The notes under the pieces were generated by a model. That model saw only the letters and a list, made by a program, of their open reading frames with translations, did not search any database and was not told the origin of the DNA. The position numbers and the translations under genes were made by a program. From the NCBI RefSeq assembly GCF_000176035.2, contig NC_015675.1, positions 2,174,001 to 2,238,000 of the forward strand: DNA of 64,000 bases, written 5' to 3'. Below are positions 16,484-25,081 of the stretch, one piece after another; positions within the stretch are counted from its first letter, which is position 1, and every line of letters starts with the position of its first letter. Source of the DNA: Mesorhizobium opportunistum WSM2075 (lineage in GTDB: Bacteria; Pseudomonadota; Alphaproteobacteria; Rhizobiales; Rhizobiaceae).

Positions 16484-17142
16484 GACCGAACCGTCCCGGC
16501 GGGCATCGCCTTCAAAGCGTGATCGACATGGCGGCGGTCGATGCGTTCGCCCAACAGGGCGACCAGGACGGTCAGGATCAGTATCTGCAGATCGAGCCAG
16601 AGATTGCGATTGCGCACATACCAGAGATCTAGCGCCAGCTTTTCACCGTTGGTGAGGCGGGTATTGCCGTTCACCTGCGCCCAGCCAGACAGGCCCGGAC
16701 GGACCGTGCAGCGAACACGTCCCAGGTCGCCGAAGTCGGCGATGGTGGCTGGAAGCAACGGGCGCGGCCCTATGAACGCCATGTCGCCCTTGGCTATGGA
16801 GACAAGTTGAGGCAGCTCATCGATGCGGATGGCGCGCATCAGCCGGGTGGCGGGCGTCTCGCGCAAGGCGTCGGGCAGCAGCACGCCATCCGCATCGCGC
16901 CCTTCACGCATCGTACGAAACTTGCAGATGACAAAGGGGCGGCCTGCCAAGCCGCTGCGGGTCTGGCGAAAGAACAGTGGACGACCGACACTCGCCCAGA
17001 CAATTGCGGCGGCCACCATCCATAGCGGCAGGCTGAGGATCAAAAGCACCACCGCAGCGATCCGGCTGGGCATCGCCCGGCCTATCGGCACGCGAGCGGT
17101 CAGTTCGGGAGACCGGGCCATCGGATTGCTGAGACCGATCAT
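16480..17142 (-). CDS. Polyprenyl-phosphate sugar-1-phosphate transferase (PglC/ExoY-like)
   Basis: A 220-aa bacterial sugar transferase of the small, single-membrane-helix type. A hydrophobic segment 'AAVVLLILSLPLWMVAAAI' is followed by the cytoplasmic catalytic part with 'ICKFRTMR', 'IRIDELPQLVSI', 'FIGPRPLLP' and 'VRPGLSGWAQVNG'. It would transfer the first sugar phosphate onto undecaprenyl phosphate and so start repeat-unit assembly. It overlaps the ExoF-like gene by 4 bp upstream and the deacetylase by 4 bp downstream. Together with the PglF-, PglE- and PglD-like proteins it suggests that the first sugar is a 4-amino-6-deoxy derivative (inference). Confidence 0.92.
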   Translation of the reverse strand: MIGLSNPMARSPELTARVPIGRAMPSRIAAVVLLILSLPLWMVAAAIVWASVGRPLFFRQTRSGLAGRPFVICKFRTMREGRDADGVLLPDALRETPATRLMRAIRIDELPQLVSIAKGDMAFIGPRPLLPATIADFGDLGRVRCTVRPGLSGWAQVNGNTRLTNGEKLALDLWYVRNRNLWLDLQILILTVLVALLGERIDRRHVDHALKAMPAGTVRS

Positions 17143-18497
17143 TGTGACGGCCCCACCTGGACGGGAGGCGGCGCCGCGACTGGAGCGTCAAGACGGCTGG
17201 CCAGGTCCAGGGCATTGTCCAGACGGTTTATCGACACCAGGATCGTGTCTCCGGCTACAATCGGATCGTCGAGGGTCGCCACCTTGGTGGCTATCTGGCC
17301 GTTCTGCTTGCGGCGGATTTGGTAGGTGAACGCGATGGTGTTGTTGGTGCGTGTCTGTTCCGCCGCCAGTGTGCTCAGCAGCAGGATCTGCTCCTCGGTC
17401 GACTCGCGAACCGAGACCAGGCGCTCGATTTCAGAGTTGTGGGCCTGAAGCTCCGTCAGCGCTGTGTGCGTCCAGGTCTGGGTGGCGTCGTCCAGGTCAC
17501 GCTGCAACTGGCTCAATTCCCGGCGAACCGTCGACGCCTGATTGTAGATTTCAAGCAGATGCGACTGCTGCGTGGTCGCCTCGCGCTCGGCGTTCGAGAG
17601 ATCGGTAAGCGTGACGATGCCTTTCTTGTTGAGGGCCCTGACACGCTCGAGATCGGCTTGCGACGAAGCGATCACAGTCTTCTGTATGTCCGATAGCTGT
17701 TCAATATTGGCGAGGGCGATGTTCACTTCGTCGATTCCCGCCAACAGCTGCTTGCGACGTGTGGTCAGTGCGTGTTGATCCGTTTCAAGGATCCGCTGCT
17801 CCGTCGGAAGCAACGTTGCGAGCAGATTGGCATTCATGAGGCCTCTGATCTTGGGAGGCAGATCCAGCTCCGAGATCTTGTCGTTGTTTGCCAACTGGGC
17901 CTTGATGCGCGCGGCGGCAACGGCTTCCTTGGCGATCTGCACCACGCTTTCATCAAGGGTTCCGCGCAGCCGGGCGCGCGTCACCACGCGATCCTCGGCA
18001 GTGGCTCCGCCCGTCGATTGACCACCGGCAAGCGCCACCGCCTGCTCCACGGTCAGTGCTGGCTGGTACGGAAACGAGCCCGGAGCCTTGACATCCCCAA
18101 GGACAAAGATCGGACGGAAGCTGACCACCGCCAGGGCTATATGCGGGTCGTTGAAGAACTCTCGGTCGATGAACGCCTTGCGGATATGCTTCAAAGCGTC
18201 AGGCACCGTCAGGCCGCCAACTTCAAAGCTGCCGATCAGCGGAATGTTGACCGCGCCATCGCTGGCCACCGTCAGCTGTTCGGCAGGAAGCGCATCGTCA
18301 ATGAAGTCGAACGAAACCACATCGCCGACCGAAAGCTTGTAGCCGTCGTCAGCCGCGGCCCTGGCCGCGATCGGGCAAGCCAGGATCGCAACAACAGCGG
18401 GAACCGTGATCCGGGCATGTTTCAACGCTTTCGCGAGGATACTGGTCCACGAGCCTATCGATCGCCCGCTCCGTGCCGGATTGCAAAAAGATGCCAT
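17139..18497 (-). CDS. exoF: ExoF-like polysaccharide export protein
   Basis: A 452-aa protein. It has an N-terminal export signal ('VPAVVAILACPIAARAAA'), then a polysaccharide-export domain starting 'YKLSVGDVVSFDFIDD', an SLBB-type segment ('FVLGDVKAPGSFPYQPAL', 'VEQAVALAGGQ'), and a long coiled coil (about 230-400) before the last beta segment. This is the ExoF layout rather than the shorter lipoprotein Wza. It should work with the ExoP/Wzc-like protein in export of the polymer. It is the first gene of the six- or seven-gene operon running to 11558, and its promoter should be in 18498-18715. Confidence 0.88.
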   Translation of the reverse strand: MASFCNPARSGRSIGSWTSILAKALKHARITVPAVVAILACPIAARAAADDGYKLSVGDVVSFDFIDDALPAEQLTVASDGAVNIPLIGSFEVGGLTVPDALKHIRKAFIDREFFNDPHIALAVVSFRPIFVLGDVKAPGSFPYQPALTVEQAVALAGGQSTGGATAEDRVVTRARLRGTLDESVVQIAKEAVAAARIKAQLANNDKISELDLPPKIRGLMNANLLATLLPTEQRILETDQHALTTRRKQLLAGIDEVNIALANIEQLSDIQKTVIASSQADLERVRALNKKGIVTLTDLSNAEREATTQQSHLLEIYNQASTVRRELSQLQRDLDDATQTWTHTALTELQAHNSEIERLVSVRESTEEQILLLSTLAAEQTRTNNTIAFTYQIRRKQNGQIATKVATLDDPIVAGDTILVSINRLDNALDLASRLDAPVAAPPPVQVGPSQ

Positions 18498-18715
18498 GGA
18501 AGCCCACCACAGAAATTTCCTGTGAAGACCCTAGCGACACCTGTGCGCGGACAATGAGTCATACATTTGGTGGAGCGGTGACAACCTTCGGTCTCGTGCC
18601 CACCCAATTTGGCTAACTGGATGTCGATCGTAACCAACGTATGGTGCGGCTGGATACTGTCGGCCGATTGAACGCTTCCTCGTGGCGGAGCGCCGCAGAC
18701 AGCTGGGAAGCTTGC
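18498..18715. promoter_or_regulatory. Divergent promoter region of the exoF operon and GT4 gene
   Basis: About 220 bases between the divergent ExoF-like operon and the first plus-strand glycosyltransferase. Both transcripts should start here. No -35/-10 pair or operator could be assigned with confidence. Confidence 0.4.
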
Positions 18716-19864
18716 GTGCACACAAGTGTTCTTCACACGATCACCAGTCTCGACGTTGGCGGCGCCCAGGTCATGCTTGCCCGTTTTCTTGGCCGGATCG
18801 ACCAAAACCACTTCTCATCTTCGGTTTTATCGCTGCTTTCACCTGGGCCATTGGCCGCGCAGGTGAAGCATGCGAATTCCGGGCTCGTGTCGATCAGCAT
18901 GACGGAGCGGCCGCGGCCGCGCGATGTCTTTCGGCTGACCCGGTCGATAAGCAGGGCGGCGCCCGACCTTCTTCACGGATGGATGTATCATGGCAACGTC
19001 GCGGCAACGCTCGGCTCGGTGCTGGGCTTCAACTTCTCGCCGGTAATCTGGAGTATCCATCACACGGTTCGCGACCTCGCCGACGAGAAACCGTTGACGC
19101 GCCAGCTGATCCGGCTCTCGGCCCGGCTGTCGAGCCGCGCCAGCGCAATCTCATATTGCTCGCGCGTGGCCGCCGACGATCACGAGCGTCTGGGCTTTGA
19201 TCCGCGCCGCAGGGTGGTCATTCCGAACGGAACGGATTGCGATCAGTTTTCTCCCGCGGCCGACGCCGGTGAGAAATTGCGCCATCTGTTCGGCTTGCCG
19301 CCCGAACGGCTGATCATCGGCCATGTGGCGCGGTTTCATCCCATGAAAGACCAGATCAGCCTGGTTCGGGCCATCAGCCGTGTGCTGGCGCAGGGATACG
19401 ACGTTCAGGGCGTGTTTATCGGGGAGGGACATGCCGATGGGCCGGTGCGGCGCGCCGCCCGCGACCTCGGCATAGACGACCGTATTACGACGCCGGGCAT
19501 CCGCGGTGACGTTGCCGATCTCATGCCCGGCTTCGATGTCTACGCGCTTTGTTCAGCTTGGGGCGAGGCTTTTTCCCTTGCCGCCGGCGAGGCGATGGCA
19601 AGTGGCGTGCCGGCGGTGGTGACGGCGGTCGGCGACTCCGGCTGGCTCGTCGGCGACAGTGGAGTGGTCGTTCCGCCCCGGGACAGTGAAGCACTGGCCG
19701 CCGGCTTGATCAGGCTTGTCGGCCTTGAGCCGGCCCAGCGGCGCGCTCTGGGCCAACAGGCGCGTCGCCGCGTCATGGAGAACTTCTCACTATCGCTTTA
19801 CGTCGATCGGCACCTGGAACTCTACGCAACAGCTCTGGGGCGTCGTCGCCTTATCTCGAGCTGA
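18716..19864 (+). CDS. GT4-family glycosyltransferase
   Basis: About 382 aa. GTG 18716 is preferred: 'ggaag' lies 5 bases upstream, and it places 'VLHTITSLDVGGAQ' at the N-terminus as usual in this family. A longer frame starts at 18641. The C-terminal domain has 'GHVARFHPMKDQ', 'GIRGDVADLMPGFDVY' and the nucleotide-sugar-binding 'GEAFSLAAGEAMASGVP'. It is a retaining glycosyltransferase adding one sugar to the lipid-linked repeat; the sugar cannot be named. The next glycosyltransferase follows after 12 bp, so they are cotranscribed. Confidence 0.9.
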   Translation: MHTSVLHTITSLDVGGAQVMLARFLGRIDQNHFSSSVLSLLSPGPLAAQVKHANSGLVSISMTERPRPRDVFRLTRSISRAAPDLLHGWMYHGNVAATLGSVLGFNFSPVIWSIHHTVRDLADEKPLTRQLIRLSARLSSRASAISYCSRVAADDHERLGFDPRRRVVIPNGTDCDQFSPAADAGEKLRHLFGLPPERLIIGHVARFHPMKDQISLVRAISRVLAQGYDVQGVFIGEGHADGPVRRAARDLGIDDRITTPGIRGDVADLMPGFDVYALCSAWGEAFSLAAGEAMASGVPAVVTAVGDSGWLVGDSGVVVPPRDSEALAAGLIRLVGLEPAQRRALGQQARRRVMENFSLSLYVDRHLELYATALGRRRLISS

Positions 19865-19876
19865 CAGGAGTGACTG

Positions 19877-21064
19877 GTGGTTGTCATGCACGCGAATGGT
19901 CGAGATCATTTTCCCGCCGGCGGGGACGATGCGATGCGCCGCAAGCGGATCGTCGTCATCGCAAGCCTGACGCGTTCGCTCGTCAATTTTCGCCTCGAAT
20001 TGTTGAAAGCCATGGTCGCCGCCGGGCACGAGGTCATCGCGCTCGCCCCCGACAATGACGGGCAGGCCATCGCCAGGCTGGGTGCGATCGGCGTCAGCTT
20101 CCAACAGATTCCGATGGCCAGGACGGGTACCAATCCGCTGGCCGATCTGCGAACGCTCAAGACACTCTACCGGCTGATGCGCCGCCTGGCTCCCGACATC
20201 GTCCTGCCCTACACGATGAAGCCGATCATCTATGGCGGGCTGGCGGCGCGGCTTGCCGGAGTGCCTCGGCGGTTTGCCCTCTTCACCGGGTTCGGCTTCA
20301 TATTCAGCGGCAGCGTCACGGGCCTGCGTGCAACTGTCCTGCGCCGGTTGAGCATTGGTCTCTACCGCTCGGCCCTGAAGGGTTGCGAAGCCGTTTTCGC
20401 CTACAATGAAGCCGATGCTCTCGACATCCGGCGCCACAGGATGGTTTCCGCGACCACGCCGGTGATCAAGGTTGCGGGTTCCGGGGTGGACCTGACACTG
20501 TTTGCAGCCAGCCGCCCCCCACCCGGGCCACCCATCTTCCTCCTGATTGCTCGCTTGCTGCGCGAGAAAGGGATTGCCGAGTTTGCAGCCGCCGCGCGCA
20601 TCCTGAAGGCCAAGCACCGTACCGCGCGTTTCCAGATTCTCGGTCCGTTCGATCCCAGTCCCCTCTCCATCTCGAAAGCCGAAATGGACCAGTGGACCAG
20701 GGAAGGAGCCGTGGAGTATCTCGGCGAAACACACGACGTCAGCCCGTACCTGACCGCATCCACGGTGTTTGTGCTGCCGTCCTACTATCGCGAGGGCATT
20801 CCCCGCAGCGCGCTGGAGGCCTTGTCGACGGGCCGGCCGATCATCACGACCAACGCGCCCGGCTGTCAGGAAACGGTTGTCGACGGCGAGAACGGGTTTC
20901 GGGTCGAGCCACGCGACGTGAATGCGCTTGCCGCGGCGCAGCGGGCTTTTCTCGAAGATGAGGAACTCGCCGCCAAAATGGGCGCCAACTCAAGAAAGCT
21001 CGCGGAAGAACGCTTCGATGTGCACAAGGTGAACCATACCTTGCTCGAGGCGATGGGGCTGTAA
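19877..21064 (+). CDS. GT4-family glycosyltransferase, PglA/CapM-like
   Basis: 395 aa. GTG 19877 has AGGAG (19866-19870) at 6 bases; an ATG three codons later is the alternative. The sequence has the CapM/PglA pattern: 'IASLTRSLVNFRLELLKAM', 'VLPYTMKPIIYGGLAARLAG', 'FTGFGFIFSG', 'LIARLLREKGIAEF' and 'PSYYREGIPRSALEALSTGRP'. PglA adds GalNAc to lipid-linked diacetylbacillosamine, which fits the PglC/PglD/PglE/PglF-like proteins in this locus. Exact donor and acceptor remain inferred. Confidence 0.88.
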   Translation: MVVMHANGRDHFPAGGDDAMRRKRIVVIASLTRSLVNFRLELLKAMVAAGHEVIALAPDNDGQAIARLGAIGVSFQQIPMARTGTNPLADLRTLKTLYRLMRRLAPDIVLPYTMKPIIYGGLAARLAGVPRRFALFTGFGFIFSGSVTGLRATVLRRLSIGLYRSALKGCEAVFAYNEADALDIRRHRMVSATTPVIKVAGSGVDLTLFAASRPPPGPPIFLLIARLLREKGIAEFAAAARILKAKHRTARFQILGPFDPSPLSISKAEMDQWTREGAVEYLGETHDVSPYLTASTVFVLPSYYREGIPRSALEALSTGRPIITTNAPGCQETVVDGENGFRVEPRDVNALAAAQRAFLEDEELAAKMGANSRKLAEERFDVHKVNHTLLEAMGL

Positions 21065-21070
21065 CAGGGC

Positions 21071-21098
21071 GCCCGTGATCGTCTGTGCGGTCACGGGC
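21071..21098. terminator. Hairpin between convergent genes
   Basis: Arms 'gcccgtga' (21071-21078) and 'tcacgggc' (21091-21098) pair perfectly with partial pairing inside. It lies after the plus-strand glycosyltransferase and overlaps the stop of the minus-strand ExoP-like gene, so it may act as a bidirectional terminator. There is no T run. Confidence 0.4.
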
Positions 21099-23526
21099 TA
21101 TCGGCGAAGAAATAACGCCGGATCTGCTGCCGCCTCATGTAGGCCTTCCGCAGGGCGCCGCGAGCCTGTTGGAAAGGGTCGACGCGGTTGAACACCCAGC
21201 CAATCGATGGGCCGCCGGCGAAGCGCAGGCGCTCGACAACCTGGGAAAGGGCTTCTTGAGTGGTGCTGTCGAACGCGGCCACGACGACGATTGTGTCGAC
21301 CGAGGCGGCAATCCTGATTGCGTCCTCAACAACGAGCACGGGCGGTGCATCGATGATCACCACATCGTATTCAAGCCGGAACGCCTCCAGCAATTTGGTG
21401 AGCTGGCCGGAGTTGAGGAATTCCGGCAGCGTCTGGTCGTCGGCGGACGGCGCCAGAATATCGAGCTGCGGGATATCAGGCAGCGTCTGGACGATTTCCG
21501 CCAGAGCGCAATCGCCTTGCAGATAGTCGCCGAGTGTCCTGCTGGCGGAGCCCAGCTCCATGGCGGTGTGAAGGCTGCGGGTTCGTAAATCCAGATCGAT
21601 CAGGGCGGTCAGCGCGCCATCCATGCCCGCTGCCATGGCAAGGCCCATGGCTGTCGTCGTCTTGCCTTCCTGCGGCAAGCCGGAACTGACCAGAACGACA
21701 TGTTTGCTCCGCCCACCGTTCATCCGGGCGCAGGCATTGTAAAGCGATCGGAAAGCATCGGAGAAAGCAGACCGCGGCCGTGACAACAAGGTTTCGAGAG
21801 GGGGCAGGGCGGGGCGCAGGAACTTCTGAGGCAACCGCGGAATTGACGCCAGCAGGGGAGCGCGTATCAGCTTCGATGCCCGCCGCAAGTCCCGTATCCG
21901 GACTTCCATGCTTTCAAGTGTCAGCACCAGAATCAGCGCCAGGACAAGCGACGCGGCCAAACCGCCCGCAAGCATCAGACGAAGCTTGGGAAAGGAAGGG
22001 CTCGTCGGGATCTCGGCCATGGAGACGGTTCGCACGCCGGGTTCGACCGCTTCCGAAAACGGATCGAGACTGCCAAGTTTACCGGACACGAGGTCGTAGA
22101 GCTTTTGCTCGGTCGCCAGATTGTTGTTCAGTTCACGCAGCTTGGCCTCCGCCAGGCTCCTTTGACGCAGCTCCTCGTTGGAGGCCTCCAGGCTTTTGAC
22201 AAGTTGGTTCACCCGGCCTTCGTCGACGCGCACGTCATTTTCCAGGACTGCGATCGTTCGCAGCATCTCTTGAGAAATCATCGCACGGACGGCCGCTACT
22301 TTCGCATCGGCCTCCTGGACCAGGGGATGATTGCGGCCGTAATTGCTGGCCAGCTGCGCGCGATCCCTCATCGCTGTCGCTTCATCGTTGCGCAGCGACG
22401 TCAGGAAGTCCGATGAGAGCAACGGGTCGACGCCGGCTCCGGTGTCACCGTTCTTGGCCGCTAGCCTGACCTGGGCAAGGCGCGCCTGTGCTTGCGTGTA
22501 TTCACCCCTGGCGATGCTGAGCTGTTCATTGGCCTGCTGGATCGAGGCGCGCAGCAGATCATCGCGTGGATCACTGGAGACGCCATGCTCGGTCGCGTAT
22601 TTGGCGATCTGACCCTCGATCGCGGCAATCCGTGATGCGAGCTCGGTCGATTGCTGCCTCAAAAAGCCGACGGCATCCTTGATGTCCTGCCGCTTGTTGT
22701 CACGAGACCATTCCACGAACAGTCTGGCAGTTGCATTGGCGATCTTGGCCGCGGTCGCTGCGTCGTCGTTGAAGAACGAGATCGTCATCGCCGCGCTTTC
22801 ACCGGAGCGATCGACTGACAGGTTCGCCAGATAAGCCGAAATTGCCCGGTCTTGCTGAACATCCTTGGGCGGCAGAGATGCGGCATCCTGCGGGCCCGAG
22901 CCGGCGACCAGCGAGAATAGTCTTTGCGGTATCCAGACAATCAGGCCGACTGCCTGTGACAGCACACCGCCGCTCGAATCCGAAGTTCCTCCGGCGGCGG
23001 CTGGCGGCAGATAGGTGTTGAAGTCCGGATCCTGGATGAGGTCGAGCCGGTCGACCACCAGGCTGGCGAATACGCGAGAGGCGATCAGATCCGCCTCGGT
23101 GTCCATCCGCGACTTGTCAGGCTGCTGGTTCGGCTGCGCCTGCGTGGTGTCGAGAGGATTGGGATCGTCGGTTTCGACAACGATCATGGAACGAGCCGTA
23201 TAAGTCTTGGGAAGTTCCACCGCGGCGATGAGCGCGAGTGCGGTGCCTGCAATGACGATCGCAACGATCAGAAGCAGGCGTCTGCGGAAAAGACTGTAAA
23301 GTTCGCGCGCGCCGAACGTCCGCTCCTCCAAGGGTTCGGGTGACTCCTGAAGGAATGGCCCCAGTCGGTTCCACACGCTGTTTTCGTCTACCAAGCTCAC
23401 TGATCGCGCCCCTGTTCTTATCGATCTCACCGGGTCTTCAAGCCGAGTTCGAGACCCAACCAAGCGACAAGTTTTTAGCACGGATACACGGACGCCAGCG
23501 CGTTCAAGAGGCTTAGTCGCGGCCAT
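21091..23526 (-). CDS. exoP: ExoP/Wzc-like polysaccharide co-polymerase with BY-kinase domain
   Basis: About 811 aa; the start is uncertain (ATG 23526, or upstream ATG 23565 / GTG 23622). A Wzz-type N-terminal part has a first membrane helix 'LLLIVAIVIAGTALALIAA', a long periplasmic coiled coil, and a second helix 'LMLAGGLAASLVLALIL'. The cytoplasmic kinase-like domain has Walker A 'GLPQEGKTTT' near residue 615, Walker A' 'ALIDLDLRTR' and Walker B 'VVIIDAPP' near 720. The C-terminal tyrosine cluster is minimal (two Tyr), less than in Wzc. It should control chain length and export together with ExoF. Confidence 0.9.
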   Translation of the reverse strand: MAATKPLERAGVRVSVLKTCRLVGSRTRLEDPVRSIRTGARSVSLVDENSVWNRLGPFLQESPEPLEERTFGARELYSLFRRRLLLIVAIVIAGTALALIAAVELPKTYTARSMIVVETDDPNPLDTTQAQPNQQPDKSRMDTEADLIASRVFASLVVDRLDLIQDPDFNTYLPPAAAGGTSDSSGGVLSQAVGLIVWIPQRLFSLVAGSGPQDAASLPPKDVQQDRAISAYLANLSVDRSGESAAMTISFFNDDAATAAKIANATARLFVEWSRDNKRQDIKDAVGFLRQQSTELASRIAAIEGQIAKYATEHGVSSDPRDDLLRASIQQANEQLSIARGEYTQAQARLAQVRLAAKNGDTGAGVDPLLSSDFLTSLRNDEATAMRDRAQLASNYGRNHPLVQEADAKVAAVRAMISQEMLRTIAVLENDVRVDEGRVNQLVKSLEASNEELRQRSLAEAKLRELNNNLATEQKLYDLVSGKLGSLDPFSEAVEPGVRTVSMAEIPTSPSFPKLRLMLAGGLAASLVLALILVLTLESMEVRIRDLRRASKLIRAPLLASIPRLPQKFLRPALPPLETLLSRPRSAFSDAFRSLYNACARMNGGRSKHVVLVSSGLPQEGKTTTAMGLAMAAGMDGALTALIDLDLRTRSLHTAMELGSASRTLGDYLQGDCALAEIVQTLPDIPQLDILAPSADDQTLPEFLNSGQLTKLLEAFRLEYDVVIIDAPPVLVVEDAIRIAASVDTIVVVAAFDSTTQEALSQVVERLRFAGGPSIGWVFNRVDPFQQARGALRKAYMRRQQIRRYFFADSP

Positions 23527-23641
23527 GGGATTATCCGAAAGGATAGCGTAGGTGGCCGCGGGCATATCTTGGCATATGTACCGAACTGCACGTCCATGGA
23601 GGCTGGTGAAAAGAACGCTCACATAGTTTTCAGGAGTGACG

Positions 23642-24982
23642 ATGAATCATGCCGGGGTCCCTCGCGGGTACTGGGCAAAGCCCGACCGCAGGCCGGCTGC
23701 GGCGTCGTTGTCAAATGGGACCGGCAAGATCGGCCTCTGGCTGGCAATGGCCTCCGTCTTTCTCACCCCCTGCAACATCCTGCGGGTCGACACGTTCTAC
23801 TTCACCGCCAGCGATGCCTTCGCCCTGGCCGCCGTCTTTGCCATGGTCCTGGGGAAATCCCTTTCGCCCGCCCCACTGGCAGCCGGGACGCTTCTCTGGA
23901 ACACCGGGGTGGCGCTCCTGTGCGGCATGCTGCTGCTCAGCAGCCTGATCAATGGTGATCCGCAGCGAGGCTTCATCATCTCGGCGCAGTATCTGTATGC
24001 CTATTTTCTCCTGGCCTTCATGCTGGCGTCGAGGCCCTGGAGCGAAACGGTCCTTCTTACGAAGGCGCTTATCTGCTCGATCGGCTTGATGTGCATTCAC
24101 GGTATTGTGGTCATCGACATTCTCAGGCAACAAGGCACCTACCTGACCAGCGGCAATGGCCGCTTTATCGGCTGGGTCGAACGCGAGAATGAATGCGCGA
24201 CGCTGATTGCGCTCGCGGTCCCCCTGTTGTTGTGGCTGGTCGCTTCAGGGGGTGCCCGGCCCCGCTGGGCCTGGATCGGAGTGCCGCTCTTTGCGTATGG
24301 CATTGTCCTGACTGGTTCCAATACCGGGCTGATCGGCCTTGTCGTCGCGCTCACCGTCTTCGTTGCCATGACGGGCTCCTGGCGCCGCATCATTCTGTTG
24401 GCGGTGTCGTCGCTCGGCGCGTTCTTTGTCGTCGTCACGTGGGGCCGCGACTTCCTGCCCCCGATCTTCCAGCGCCGCGTGCTGAATGCGCTGCAGAGTG
24501 GCGACATTGACGAGGCTGGAACGTTCGCGGACCGCATGCGGCTTATCCGCGAGGCCATCACCAAGGCGGACAGCAGTTCGCTGCTTGGCATCGGCGCCGA
24601 CCAGTATCGACATTTCAGCGAGCTGCATGCTCCAGTCCACAACGTCTATCTCTTGATATGGGTTGAGGCGGGGCTGGCTGGGTTGATCGGTTTCCTGCTC
24701 ATGCTGGTAGCCGGAATAATCATCGGCATGCTCGCTGCCCGGCTTCGCCAGGGACGAATATCCGCCATTTGCACCCTGACGACGGTCCTTCTCTTCGCCG
24801 CGTTGGCCAACGCGCTGCCGCACCTCTACAGCCGGTTTTTTGTCGTGCCCCTGCTGCTTGGGATAGCGCCCAGTGTTGCGATTTTGCGCGGAGGGCCAGT
24901 GCCAGGAGCGGTCGCAGGCTTCCTGCGTAGCGCCCGCTCCACCCGTGGCCGGCTACAGCTTCTTCAACGCGGACCAAATTAG
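23642..24982 (+). CDS. Wzy-like O-antigen/exopolysaccharide polymerase
   Basis: 446 aa with about eleven membrane helices. ATG 23642 follows AGGAG (23632-23636) by 5 bases. It is an O-antigen ligase/polymerase family protein: a large periplasmic loop after 'GNGRFIGWVERENECAT', and the conserved 'HAPVHNVYLLIWVEAGLAGL' near the end. With ExoF, ExoP and the Wzx-like flippase this completes a Wzx/Wzy-dependent assembly route. It is transcribed divergently from the ExoP-like gene across roughly 115 bp. Confidence 0.88.
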   Translation: MNHAGVPRGYWAKPDRRPAAASLSNGTGKIGLWLAMASVFLTPCNILRVDTFYFTASDAFALAAVFAMVLGKSLSPAPLAAGTLLWNTGVALLCGMLLLSSLINGDPQRGFIISAQYLYAYFLLAFMLASRPWSETVLLTKALICSIGLMCIHGIVVIDILRQQGTYLTSGNGRFIGWVERENECATLIALAVPLLLWLVASGGARPRWAWIGVPLFAYGIVLTGSNTGLIGLVVALTVFVAMTGSWRRIILLAVSSLGAFFVVVTWGRDFLPPIFQRRVLNALQSGDIDEAGTFADRMRLIREAITKADSSSLLGIGADQYRHFSELHAPVHNVYLLIWVEAGLAGLIGFLLMLVAGIIIGMLAARLRQGRISAICTLTTVLLFAALANALPHLYSRFFVVPLLLGIAPSVAILRGGPVPGAVAGFLRSARSTRGRLQLLQRGPN

Positions 24983-25081
24983 GGGTGCACAGCGGCTGAG
25001 TTTTGCCAGCCTGACAAGGCCGATCGGCGCTCGCGAAGGCCCGGTCGGAATCTCCATATGGATAGGGCCGATGACGTGCAG